Source of the DNA: Microbacterium sp. RU1D
Lineage (GTDB): Bacteria > Actinomycetota > Actinomycetes > Actinomycetales > Microbacteriaceae
DNA length: 64,000 nt
Assembly (NCBI RefSeq): GCF_900156435.1
Contig: NZ_FTPQ01000001.1
Span: 1,736,001 to 1,800,000 of the forward strand
Reading direction: 5' to 3'
Shown here: in pieces, positions 9,519 through 16,537 of the stretch
Position numbering within the stretch: position 1 is the first letter of the stretch
Layout: each line of letters starts with the position of its first letter
The notes under the pieces: model-generated
What the model saw: only the letters and a program-made list of their open reading frames with translations
The model's database searches: none
What the model was told of the DNA's origin: nothing
Program-made: the position numbers and the translations under genes

Positions 9519-9526
9519 TCCGCGTG

Positions 9527-9565
9527 GCGAACGCCCCGGTCCCTGCGTGGGGCCGGGGCGTTCGC
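9527..9565 (+). terminator. Terminator after der
   Basis: A perfect 13-bp stem (GCGAACGCCCCGG at 9527-9539 with 9553-9565) begins eight bases after the der stop and encloses a 13-base loop. No T-run follows, as is usual in GC-rich genomes. The same stem sequence follows the next gene at 10280-10316. Confidence 0.8.
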
Positions 9566-9822
9566 GTTCCCGGCCTTGGCGTTTCCGCCCCCCCGGGCGG
9601 CGGTTCGCGAAGCTGCCGCTGCACAGCTTCTCGGGTCCTCCTGCACCCATGATGTCCGTCGGCTGCGTCTGGAGGCCCGGTCGCGGGTACCCGTACCGAC
9701 CCGTGCACCGACACGAACCGTCGATGTCGCATGCCGGGGGGTGCGGTGTCGATACAGTGCTCAAGCGGGGGCGATGAGCCGCCGCTTCCGGCAGCATCCG
9801 TCATCGTGTCAGGGGGACACAC
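9566..9822. other. Noncoding stretch upstream of the DUF805 gene
   Basis: 257 bases without a credible gene. A possible -10 (TACAGT, near 9753) lies about 65 bases upstream of the DUF805 start. Nothing else is recognised. Confidence 0.5.
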
Positions 9823-10269
9823 ATGTCGTATTCGCAGAGCACCGCTCCGCTTTCTCAGCCGCTCTACGGGGCCTCGTTCGGCGCCGCCGTACAGCGGTTC
9901 TTCAAGAAATACGCGACCTTCAGCGGTCGCGCCAGCCGTAGCGAGTTCTGGTGGTGGATCCTCGCCAACGCGATCGTCTCCGCCGTGCTCAGCATCCTCG
10001 CGCTGATCACGGGCGGCGGTGGGGGTGTCGACGCCGCCGGCAACCCGCTCGCGCCGAGCGGCCTCGGCGTCGTGTTCCTCGTCTTGGCGTCCGTGTGGGG
10101 TCTGGCGACCTTCGTGCCGCACCTCGCGCTGATCGCGCGCCGTCTGCACGACACCAATCGCAGCGGGTTCTGGATCTTCATCGCCTTCGTGCCGGTCGTC
10201 GGCGGCATCATCCTCTTCGTCTTCGAGGTGCTGCCGAGCGATCCTCGGGGGGCCCGTTTCGACGCCTGA
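9823..10269 (+). CDS. DUF805 family membrane protein
   Basis: A 148-residue integral membrane protein. It shows the DUF805 pattern: FSGRASRSEFWWWILAN before the first membrane helix, two further helices, then RRLHDTNRSGFWIF and a last helix (VPVVGGIILFVFEVL). The family is widespread and its role is unknown. It is a single-gene transcript, enclosed by two nearly identical hairpin terminators (9527 and 10280). A weak GGGGGA precedes the ATG. Confidence 0.88.
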   Translation: MSYSQSTAPLSQPLYGASFGAAVQRFFKKYATFSGRASRSEFWWWILANAIVSAVLSILALITGGGGGVDAAGNPLAPSGLGVVFLVLASVWGLATFVPHLALIARRLHDTNRSGFWIFIAFVPVVGGIILFVFEVLPSDPRGARFDA

Positions 10270-10279
10270 CGTCGACGCT

Positions 10280-10316
10280 CGAACGCCCCGGCCCTCTCGC
10301 GAGGCCGGGGCGTTCG
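10280..10316 (+). terminator. Terminator after the DUF805 gene
   Basis: Perfect 14-bp stem (10280-10293 with 10303-10316), whose outer 12 bp are identical to the stem that follows der. Confidence 0.8.
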
Positions 10317-10475
10317 TCCATCCACAGGGATCACGGATGCCGGGGCTTCAGCGCGTGAAGGGGCGTCCGTCCGGGCGCCGCAGTGAGGCCGGGCGGACGG
10401 CCCGGGTGACCTGACGCGTCGCGCCATCGGAACCCGGAGCCGCGCAGGGACCGGCGGCTCCTCGAGAGGGGTTCG

Positions 10476-10889
10476 TCAGACGGGGGAGGCCGGGCGGACG
10501 AGGGCGGTGCGGTCGGGCTCGTCGAAACCGAACCGACGGTACAGCCCGTGCGCGTCGCTGGTGAAGAGCGTCCAGCGGAAGTGCGGCCCCGGCCCCTCGT
10601 CGATCATCAGCGAGACGAGACCCTTCCCCAGGCCGTGACCGCGATGCGCGTCCATGACGAACACGTCGGCGAGGTAGCCGAACGCCACGCCGTCGGAGAT
10701 CGCCCGCGCGAAGCCGACCAGCTCTCCGGAGTCGCGGCGGTAGGCGGCCACCAGGCGCCACGCGCTGTCGAGTTGCGCTTCCACGTCGGCGCGCGTGCGC
10801 CAGCGAGCCCAGTACGCCTCGGTGCTCAGCCACTGCCACACCGCGTCGCGATCGATGCGCTGCGGGTCGTCGTCGAATTCGTACTCCAC
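10476..10889 (-). CDS. GNAT-family N-acetyltransferase
   Basis: A 137-residue single-domain GNAT enzyme, expected to transfer an acetyl group from acetyl-CoA to an unknown amine. The acetyl-CoA binding motif A is seen as VMDAHRGHGLGKGLV (Q/RxxGxG/A type) with the preceding beta strand LADVFV, and a C-terminal YRRFGFD strand typical of the fold. It resembles the short YitH/YafP-like acetyltransferases of actinobacteria. GTG 10889 was chosen because a CAGACT -10 box sits six bases upstream. It is divergent from the NUDIX gene. Confidence 0.88.
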   Translation of the reverse strand: MEYEFDDDPQRIDRDAVWQWLSTEAYWARWRTRADVEAQLDSAWRLVAAYRRDSGELVGFARAISDGVAFGYLADVFVMDAHRGHGLGKGLVSLMIDEGPGPHFRWTLFTSDAHGLYRRFGFDEPDRTALVRPASPV

Positions 10890-10895
10890 CCGACA

Positions 10896-10901
10896 AGTCT
10901 G
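10896..10901 (-). promoter_or_regulatory. -10 box of the GNAT gene (leaderless)
   Basis: CAGACT on the minus strand, six bases before the GTG start at 10889; predicted leaderless. Confidence 0.4.
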
Positions 10902-10969
10902 GCGGGTTCCGCGGCGGGATATGACGTGCCGCGGCGCCCTCACGCGAGGGGTGTGCCAGGCTGGACGGG

Positions 10970-11872
10970 ATGACGATCCAGCCTCCCGCCGCGGGCGAAC
11001 CGCGGCGTCCGCACGGGCCGCGCGACCCCGGCGACGCGTGGGTCGTCGCGCCCACCGGCGAGAAGTATTGGGGACGTTTCGGTGCCGCGGGCTTGCTCGC
11101 CCTCGACCCGGAGCGCGGCGTGCTGCTGCAGCACCGGGTCTCGTGGAGTCACTTCGGCGACACGTGGGCGCTGCCCGGCGGCGCGCGCCACGAGGGGGAG
11201 TCCGCGCGCGACGGGGCCCTTCGGGAGTCCGGCGAAGAAGCCGGCGTGCCGGTGGATGCCGTCCACGCGCGTTTCGAGAGCGTTCTGGACCTCGGCATCT
11301 GGTCGTACTCCACGATCGTCGCCGATGTGACGACACCGTTCGAGCCGGTCATCAGCGATCCCGAGAGCGTCGCCCTCGAGTGGGTCGCGGTGGATCGGGT
11401 CACGCAGCTTCCGCTCCACCCGGGGTTCGCGGCGGCGTGGCCCGCCCTGCGCGCGGCGCTGGACGCGCGCCCAGCGGTCGTGGTCGACGTCGCGAACGTC
11501 ATGGGGTCGGTTCCCGACGGCTGGTGGAAAGACCGCGCGGGCGCCGCCACGCGCCTCGTGACGAAGATCTCGCGTCTGGCCGAACGGGGAGTGGATGCCG
11601 ACCTCCTCGGCCTCCCCGCCACCCGCTGGTTCCCGCGGGTGGTCGCCGTGCTCGAAGGTCAGTCGCGAGCGGCCGAGCCCGTGGCTCCGGCCCTCGAGGT
11701 GCGTCGGGCCGACGGCCAGGGCGACGATGAGATCGTCTCGGCGGCACGTGAGCTGACGGGAGCGTTCGCTCCGGTCATCGTCGTGACCGGTGACCGCGAG
11801 CTCGCGACCCGCGTCGAGGCGCTGGGCGCGTCGGTGCGCGGCGCGCGCTGGCTGCTGGAGCAGCTGGACTGA
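10970..11872 (+). CDS. NUDIX hydrolase fused to a NYN/PIN-like domain
   Basis: A 300-residue two-domain protein. Residues 35-160 form a NUDIX domain with the box G-ARHEG-E-...-RESGEEAG (about residues 71-92), which cleaves nucleoside diphosphate-type substrates. Residues 168-300 start with VVVDVANVMGSVPDGWW and end with VIVVTGDRELATRVEALG. These two acidic strands resemble the metal-binding aspartates of NYN/PIN-like ribonucleases; I see this match by eye only. A CAGGCT box seven bases before ATG 10970 suggests a leaderless message. The substrate is unknown; the fusion would join a pyrophosphatase with a possible nuclease. The NUDIX half is secure, the second half less so. Confidence 0.85.
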   Translation: MTIQPPAAGEPRRPHGPRDPGDAWVVAPTGEKYWGRFGAAGLLALDPERGVLLQHRVSWSHFGDTWALPGGARHEGESARDGALRESGEEAGVPVDAVHARFESVLDLGIWSYSTIVADVTTPFEPVISDPESVALEWVAVDRVTQLPLHPGFAAAWPALRAALDARPAVVVDVANVMGSVPDGWWKDRAGAATRLVTKISRLAERGVDADLLGLPATRWFPRVVAVLEGQSRAAEPVAPALEVRRADGQGDDEIVSAARELTGAFAPVIVVTGDRELATRVEALGASVRGARWLLEQLD

Positions 11873-11909
11873 CGCGGCCGCGAAGGCGGCTGAGCGTGGG
11901 GGAGCGCCC

Positions 11910-11945
11910 GGTCCCTTCGACGGGCTCAGGGACCTGACGTCACGC
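11910..11945. repeat. REP-like element, GGTCCC type
   Basis: Palindrome 11910-11934 (core with CGACGGG), followed by GACGTCACG, the same flank as the copy at 12011. The shared flank shows that the duplicated unit is about 36 bp. Confidence 0.7.
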
Positions 11946-11985
11946 GTCCCCCGATGTGATCACCGGGAGCGTCCGCGGGACGGGA

Positions 11986-12046
11986 GGTGGCTGAGCCGGT
12001 CGAAGCCACCGGTCCCTTCGACAGGCTCACGGACCTGACGTCACGT
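11986..12046. repeat. Two abutting REP-like elements of different arm type
   Basis: 11986-12010 has arms GGTGGCT / AGCCACC in one orientation; 12011-12035 has arms GGTCCCT / ACGGACC (one mismatch) in the other. The two are directly adjacent. The 216-base gap 11873-12088 contains these repeats and no gene. Confidence 0.75.
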
Positions 12047-12088
12047 GTTCTCGATGCGGCCGTGGCGGGCGTCGGTGGGGGCGTGGGT

Positions 12089-12472
12089 TCAGTCGAGCTC
12101 GCGGCCGCGGAGCTTCTCGATCTCGCGCCGGTCGCGCTTCGTGGGGCGGCCCGCTCCGCGATCGCGGACCGGCACGAAGGGCATGCTCTCCTTCGACGGC
12201 GGCGGGGGAGTGCGATCGTCCACCGACTCGGCCACCAGGGCCGCTCCCACGCGCTTCGCGATGGTCTTCTTCACGACGAGAATGCGATCGAACCCCTGGA
12301 TGCGCACCCTCAGCTCATCGCCGGGCCGCACGGGCTGCGCCGCCTTCGCCCGCTCGCCGTTCACGCGCACGTGCCCGGCTCGGCACGCCGTGGTCGCGGC
12401 CGACCGCGTCTTGTAGACGCGCACCGCCCACAGCCACGCGTCGACGCGCGCGGTGGTCGTGGCATCCGTCAT
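12089..12472 (-). CDS. S4-domain RNA-binding protein (Hsp15-like)
   Basis: A 127-residue protein with an N-terminal S4 domain (RVDAWLWAVRVYKTRSAATTACRAG in outline; residues 9-60, with VRVNG and VRPGDELRVR) and a basic C-terminal tail rich in Arg and Lys. Family members such as Hsp15 bind 50S subunits carrying a nascent chain and help recycle them; that role is inferred. Start ATG 12472 gives the standard S4 N-terminus. Convergent repeats lie downstream and a GNAT gene is upstream on the same strand. Confidence 0.9.
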   Translation of the reverse strand: MTDATTTARVDAWLWAVRVYKTRSAATTACRAGHVRVNGERAKAAQPVRPGDELRVRIQGFDRILVVKKTIAKRVGAALVAESVDDRTPPPPSKESMPFVPVRDRGAGRPTKRDRREIEKLRGRELD

Positions 12473-12514
12473 GTCAGGTCTCTCCTCCGCGAACCTCCAT
12501 CGTAGGACGGACGG

Positions 12515-13093
12515 TCAGCCGCGGAGGGTGAGGGCGACGAGCGCGCGGTCGGGTTTGGGGCGGTCGACGATGGCGAACCCGGCGTCTTCGAAGACCGAGA
12601 CGGTGCCGCGGTAGAGCTGATTCGCCGAGCGTGTGGTGACCCTCGGGTCGAGGGGATACGCCTCGACGACGCGGGCGCCGGCGTCGCGCGCGGTCGCCAC
12701 GGCGGCATCCAGGAGCTTTCGGGTGAGGCCCTGGCCGCGGTGGGCCTTGCGGACGACGAAGCAGGAGACGGCCCAGACGTCGTCGGCATCGAGCGGTTCG
12801 GCCGTGGCCGTGACCACGTCGCGCGTGCGGAGCAGGCGCGCCTGCGCGGTGCGGGGTCCGACGCGCACCCATCCGGCGGGCTCTCCGTCGACGTAGGCGA
12901 TGAGCCCGGGTGGGCGCTCGTCGTGCATCTCGGCGTGGAAACGTTCGGTCAGCTCGTCGCGCGAGCTCTGCTGGAACTGCGCGTTGGTGAGGAGCCACCA
13001 CTGGCACTGGCAGCCGGGGCCGTCGCCGCTGTCGAGCGCCGTCTCGGCGTCGTCGAAGCGGTCACCGGTGGCGGGCAGGATCTCGATCGTCAT
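12515..13093 (-). CDS. GNAT-family N-acetyltransferase (CxCQWW type)
   Basis: A 192-residue GNAT protein. Near the N-terminus is the CQCQWW motif that marks a subgroup of actinobacterial acetyltransferases, and the acetyl-CoA site is VRKAHRGQGLTRKLLDAAV (about residues 110-128). The substrate is unknown. It uses ATG 13093 and could be transcribed with the S4-domain gene 42 bases downstream. It shares no close similarity with the GNAT at 10476. Confidence 0.88.
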   Translation of the reverse strand: MTIEILPATGDRFDDAETALDSGDGPGCQCQWWLLTNAQFQQSSRDELTERFHAEMHDERPPGLIAYVDGEPAGWVRVGPRTAQARLLRTRDVVTATAEPLDADDVWAVSCFVVRKAHRGQGLTRKLLDAAVATARDAGARVVEAYPLDPRVTTRSANQLYRGTVSVFEDAGFAIVDRPKPDRALVALTLRG

Positions 13094-13180
13094 GTCGCGA
13101 CGGTAGCGAGGGGCTCCGACATCGACAAGAGCAGTCGCGGACGTGGCCTGCGAAGCGCACACGCCCGGGGTGGGTGCTGG

Positions 13181-13210
13181 TTCGCGGTGGTGTCGGGGAG
13201 GGGCTAATAT
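13181..13210 (+). promoter_or_regulatory. Promoter of tRNA-Pro
   Basis: TTCGCG (13181-13186) and TAATAT (13205-13210) are separated by 18 bases, and the mature tRNA begins 26 bases after the -10. The -10 is unusually close to consensus for this window, as expected for a stable RNA. Confidence 0.6.
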
Positions 13211-13235
13211 AGGGGAGTTGCCCGCTCGCGGGGAA

Positions 13236-13309
<74 letters not shown>

Positions 13310-13314
13310 CAGAT

Positions 13315-13354
13315 GAGGCCCGAACGTCCGCAGGATTGCGGGAGTTCGGGCCTC
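13315..13354 (+). terminator. Terminator after tRNA-Pro
   Basis: An 11-bp perfect stem GAGGCCCGAAC / GTTCGGGCCTC with a loop that contains a smaller CCGCA-type stem; TTGTCGTTT follows. Confidence 0.8.
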
Positions 13355-13424
13355 TTGTCGTTTCCGGATGATCCGCGCGCCACGCACGGCATCGCCGCAG
13401 CCGCGACGCGCGAAGCATCCGCCC

Positions 13425-13799
13425 TCAGTCGCCCCGCTGACCGCTCTCGCGGTCCCACTCCAGCGACTTCCACTGCAGGAAGGTGCAGAGGTTGCTGGCG
13501 ATCACGTACTCGGCGGCGAGGCTCGCGATGTCGTGGATCGAGAGTGACAGGCTCTCGGGTTGCTCGCTCAGCGTCAGTTCCCACATGGGGTCGTCGTAGC
13601 TCCGCGGCTGCATGTGGATGGATGCCGACGCGTTGCGCAGTCGCAGGATGACCAGGCCCGTGTCGTCCTCGCCGTCATCCTCCTGGGGTGCGACGGAGAT
13701 CGATCCGGCGATGCAGTGCTCCTCGCGTTCGAACTCCGCGACCCACGCTTCGAGCTGTTCGCGAGTGCGGCGGGGCGGCGAATCCTCGAGCGAGTGCAT
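13425..13799 (-). CDS. Small acidic protein of unknown function, paralogue A
   Basis: I do not recognise this 124-residue acidic soluble protein. It aligns over about 95 residues with the product at 14233: both have WV-x-(E/D)-(F/Y)-E near the start, VxPQ(E/D)D, D(T/S)G(L/I)V, ASI(H/Y), a W followed by TL(S/T)E, and LCxxLQ at the end. The pair therefore arose by duplication. There is no signal peptide or membrane segment. ATG 13799 is chosen from a CATACT -10 box six bases upstream. The divergent gene at 13901 shares its upstream region. Confidence 0.7.
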   Translation of the reverse strand: MHSLEDSPPRRTREQLEAWVAEFEREEHCIAGSISVAPQEDDGEDDTGLVILRLRNASASIHMQPRSYDDPMWELTLSEQPESLSLSIHDIASLAAEYVIASNLCTFLQWKSLEWDRESGQRGD

Positions 13800-13900
13800 G
13801 TCGGCAGTATGGCATCCGTTTTGAGGCGCAGTGTGCAACGTGCTTCCCCCGCACGGCAACCCCGGCCCCCATCGGCCCGAGTGCGCATACCGTGCGCGTC

Positions 13901-14209
13901 ATGACGAGCAGTATCGAGCGGGTGCAGATCACGGTGGACGCGACGACCTATGCGCTGAGTCCCCTCGAGGGACTCGACGACATCCGCGCTCAGATCATGA
14001 ACGCGGTGCGAGCCGGCGGCGGGTTCCTCAACGTCACGGCGGACGGAGGTCAGCGCCTCTGCTTTTTCGTGACGGCGTCGTCGTCGATCGTCGTCGCGGT
14101 GTCGACCGTGTCGATCGGCCAGGACACGGCGGACGGGGAGCGCCGGTCTCGCGACGCCTGCCCGATCCTCGAGCACGGCGACGATGAGCTGCCGTTCGAC
14201 ATCATCTGA
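13901..14209 (+). CDS. Small protein of unknown function
   Basis: A 102-residue protein I cannot place. The first half is a plausible mixed alpha/beta fold (VQITVDATTYALSP, then DIRAQIMNAVRAGGGFLNV); residues 55-75 are hydrophobic beta-strand-like (LCFFVTASSSIVVAVSTVSI), followed by an acidic tail. It lies between the two paralogues 13425 and 14233 on the opposite strand, and is 23 bases from the end of the second. The 101-base divergent gap upstream probably holds both promoters. Confidence 0.6.
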   Translation: MTSSIERVQITVDATTYALSPLEGLDDIRAQIMNAVRAGGGFLNVTADGGQRLCFFVTASSSIVVAVSTVSIGQDTADGERRSRDACPILEHGDDELPFDII

Positions 14210-14232
14210 ATGCCGGGCTCACCCGAGACGCC

Positions 14233-14583
14233 CTAAGAAGAAGCCACCTCGGCGGTCGCTGCCGCATCCGTCCGCTGTTGCAGGTACTCGCAGAGCTGGC
14301 CCGTGGTGAGCAGTTCCTCGCCGAGTGCGATCAGATGCCCGCCGGCGAGCGGGAACTCCCCGGAGCGTTCGGTGAGGGTCGCCGTCCACGTGCGCTCGCA
14401 GTCGACGTTGAGGTAGATGGATGCCGGACCGTGGTTGAGGTGCACCGCGACGATGCCCGAGTCGGTGTGCTCCGGGTCGTCCTGGGGGAGGACGTGGACG
14501 GTCGCGTGAGCGACGCGGTCGTGCTCCTCGTAGTCGGAAACCCACTGCGTGATCTCATCGAAGGAGGGGCGGGTGCACGTCAT
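14233..14583 (-). CDS. Small acidic protein of unknown function, paralogue B
   Basis: A 116-residue paralogue of the protein at 13425, sharing the same spaced residues (QWVSDYE, VLPQDD, DSGIVAV, ASIYL, WTATLTE, LCEYLQ). Function is unknown. The two copies are clearly diverged and sit on the same strand with an unrelated gene between them. It starts 44 bases downstream of the gene at 14627 and may be in one transcript with it. Confidence 0.7.
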   Translation of the reverse strand: MTCTRPSFDEITQWVSDYEEHDRVAHATVHVLPQDDPEHTDSGIVAVHLNHGPASIYLNVDCERTWTATLTERSGEFPLAGGHLIALGEELLTTGQLCEYLQQRTDAAATAEVASS

Positions 14584-14626
14584 CCGCCAAGGCTATACGG
14601 AATGCGACGATTTCCGACGGACGGCG

Positions 14627-14872
14627 TCAGGGTGTGGTCGCGCCGGACGGGCGGATGTCGGCATCCCGCCACTGCGCCGCGTTCCTGCTCTGCTCCACGA
14701 ACAGCGTGAGCGAGATCTCTTTCGTGTTCGTCCATCCTCGGCGCGCTCTGACGAGGGTGTAACCCTCGTCGCGGAGCGCGCGAGCGGTGTCGGCGGTGAG
14801 GCGCCGGTGGGGGAGGTGCTCCCATCCGCCGGGCATGCGGTAGGCGTGGGTCACGGTGCGAGGGCGAGTCAT
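14627..14872 (-). CDS. Small basic protein, MTRPRT family copy 1
   Basis: An 81-residue protein of unknown function. Residues 1-57 match the protein at 14976: MTRPRTVTHAY, GGW, LPHRRLT, ALRDEGYTLVRARRGW, KEISL. The C-terminal 24 residues are unique. GGAG lies nine bases before ATG 14872. No membrane segment is seen. The strong conservation of the N-terminal half between the two copies is the main sign that both are real genes. Confidence 0.65.
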   Translation of the reverse strand: MTRPRTVTHAYRMPGGWEHLPHRRLTADTARALRDEGYTLVRARRGWTNTKEISLTLFVEQSRNAAQWRDADIRPSGATTP

Positions 14873-14975
14873 TTTGCACTCCAGAACACGGTTCTTCAAG
14901 GGCGCTGCGCCGTTGGAGCGGGGGAGGACGACGCTACGCGTCATCGGTGGGGGTGTCTGTCCCCTCTTCGGAGGG

Positions 14976-15164
14976 TCAGCGTGTCGGCGGATACTGCCGC
15001 AGCGAGATCTCACGGGAGTCGAAGAAGCCGCGGCGCGCGCGCACCAGCGTGATCCCCTGGTCGCGCAGCGCGGCTGCTGTCTCCGGCGTGAGGGGCTCGT
15101 GGGGGGCCTTCTGCCAGCCACCCGCGAGCGTATAGACGTGGGTCAACGTCCGAGGTCGAGTCAT
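14976..15164 (-). CDS. Small basic protein, MTRPRT family copy 2
   Basis: A 62-residue paralogue of the preceding gene (MTRPRTLTHVY, GGW, PHEPLT, ALRDQGITLVRARRGF, REISL). Two adjacent ATGs exist at 15167 and 15164; the second is preferred because a perfect AGGAGG ends five bases before it and the protein then aligns with its paralogue. That is one of the strongest ribosome sites in the window. Function is unknown. Confidence 0.65.
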   Translation of the reverse strand: MTRPRTLTHVYTLAGGWQKAPHEPLTPETAAALRDQGITLVRARRGFFDSREISLRQYPPTR

Positions 15165-15320
15165 CATCACCTCCTGCCCGGGAATGTAGTCCTCGGAATG
15201 AGGTGCGGACTGAGAATTTCCCTTTCCGTAATGCGCGCGTGAATGACCGTAATCGGGGGCTCTTCTCTGCGTCTGTCGTCGTCGCGCGGGGCGATCTCCA
15301 CCCGACGCGATAATGGCTCG

Positions 15321-15668
15321 ATGACCACCGCCCGGATCGTCGTGCTCTTCGCCCTCGCTGCCGTCGCCGAGATCGGCGGCGCCTGGCTCATCTGGCAGGC
15401 GGTGCGGGAGAACCGGGGCTGGTGGCTGGCGCTGCTCGGGATCATCGCGCTCGGCGCGTACGGCTTCGTCGCGGCGCTGCAACCGGACGCGCACTTCGGG
15501 CGCGTGCTCGCGGCCTACGGCGGGGTGTTCGTCGCCGGCTCCCTGGCCTGGGGCATCGTCGTCGACGGCTTCCGTCCGACGGTCTGGGACTACGTCGGAT
15601 CGGCGGTCGCGCTCGTGGGGGCCGGGATCATCGTCCTCGCGCCGGCCTCTGCCACGGCGCCGGAGTGA
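15321..15668 (+). CDS. YnfA/UPF0060 family membrane protein
   Basis: A 115-residue protein with four predicted membrane helices. The family signature is clear: the first helix with [15 protein letters not shown], then [20 protein letters not shown] and the last helix with [15 protein letters not shown]. The family resembles small multidrug-resistance transporters, but no transport function is established. ATG 15321 gives the usual family length. It is divergent from the gene at 14976. Confidence 0.93.
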   Translation: MTTARIVVLFALAAVAEIGGAWLIWQAVRENRGWWLALLGIIALGAYGFVAALQPDAHFGRVLAAYGGVFVAGSLAWGIVVDGFRPTVWDYVGSAVALVGAGIIVLAPASATAPE

Positions 15669-15832
15669 CGGCATCCGGATGCCCCTGCGCTGGCCGCATT
15701 CAGATCAACCCGGGGTCGTCGGCGGCTCCGCGTCGCCCCGATCAGTTAGAGCGCCAAGTAGTTAGCTAGACGAGATATCGATCGATTGTCAACCGCCCTC
15801 CGGAGGCGGCCACCCGCGGGCACACTCGATTC

Positions 15833-15940
15833 ATGCAGCTCGACAACGCGCCCCACGAGGGCATCGCCGACGACTTCTCCGCCCCCGAGGCCGCGCGCCC
15901 CTTCGGCTCGTACCTCTCGGTCATCAACGGCGGAGACTGA
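15833..15940 (+). CDS. Possible 35-residue peptide
   Basis: A 35-codon open frame (ATG 15833, TGA 15940). It has an acidic N-terminal half (MQLDNAPHEGIADDFS) and an aromatic C-terminal end (PFGSYLSVINGGD). The split into a charged leader-like part and a Gly/Ser/aromatic tail recalls ribosomally made modified peptides, but no modifying enzyme is seen nearby and no clear ribosome site precedes it. It is followed by a strong hairpin (15963-16007) and then the barstar-like gene. It may equally be a short leader reading frame or chance. Confidence 0.35.
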   Translation: MQLDNAPHEGIADDFSAPEAARPFGSYLSVINGGD

Positions 15941-15962
15941 TCGTCCCGCGGCCCTCAGGGCC

Positions 15963-16007
15963 TTGCACGACAGGACCGGATGCCGACAGGCTCCGGTCCT
16001 TCGTGCA
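15963..16007 (+). terminator. Hairpin between the small peptide frame and the barstar-like gene
   Basis: TGCACGA-C-AGGACCGG pairs with CCGGTCCT-TCGTGCA: 15 bp with one bulged C and a loop of about 11 bases. It could end the short transcript or attenuate the barstar-like gene, whose AGGAGG lies 13 bases further on. Confidence 0.6.
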
Positions 16008-16034
16008 CGCACCCATCGCAGGAGGGCGGATGCC

Positions 16035-16430
16035 ATGACCGCACGCGTCATCGAGATCGACGGATCGCGGGTGCACGGCATCCCGTCGCTCTATGCGGAA
16101 CTGAACCGCGCCTTCATGTCCGACGAGCACTGGTCTCTCGGCGAGAGTCTCGACGCGCTGGACGATCTGCTGTACGGCGGCTTCGGAGCGCTGCACGGCG
16201 CGGAGTCGGCGCGGGTGGTGTGGCGTCAGTCCGATGCAGCGCGGGCCGCGCTCGGCGTCGAGACGACGCGCACCTACCTTCGGGACAAACTTGCGCGTCC
16301 GGACATCTACGCGGCCGCGCCGGCTCGACGTGCGCTGGCCGAGCTGGAGGCCGGACGCGGCGAAACCTACTTCGACCTCGTCGTGCGGGTGTTCCGCGGT
16401 CACGCGAACGTCGAACTCGTGCTGGCCTGA
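16035..16430 (+). CDS. Barstar-family protein
   Basis: A 131-residue protein with the barstar fold signature: IEIDGSRVHGIPSLYAELNRAF, then WSLGESLDALDDLLYGGFG. Barstar of Bacillus blocks the ribonuclease barnase by an acidic helix, and the Asp/Glu-rich LGESLDALDD segment is the equivalent region. No barnase-like ribonuclease is encoded nearby, so the target may lie elsewhere or the protein may protect against a foreign toxin. A perfect AGGAGG ends eight bases before ATG 16035. The C-terminal 45 residues extend beyond classical barstar. Confidence 0.85.
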   Translation: MTARVIEIDGSRVHGIPSLYAELNRAFMSDEHWSLGESLDALDDLLYGGFGALHGAESARVVWRQSDAARAALGVETTRTYLRDKLARPDIYAAAPARRALAELEAGRGETYFDLVVRVFRGHANVELVLA

Positions 16431-16496
16431 CGGGCGCGATCCTCGTCCTCGTCCGCCCCGAGCGTGCCGAGCCCGGGCGGGTGACACCCGCAGCGC

Positions 16497-16531
16497 GCGG
16501 CGGGCCGGGGCCGTGACCCCGAGCCCGCCGC
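16497..16531. terminator. Convergent terminator
   Basis: GCGGCGGG-C-CGGGG pairs with CCCCGAGCCCGCCGC (one bulge). It lies seven bases from the ABC permease stop and serves both converging genes. Confidence 0.55.
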
Positions 16532-16537
16532 CGTCCG

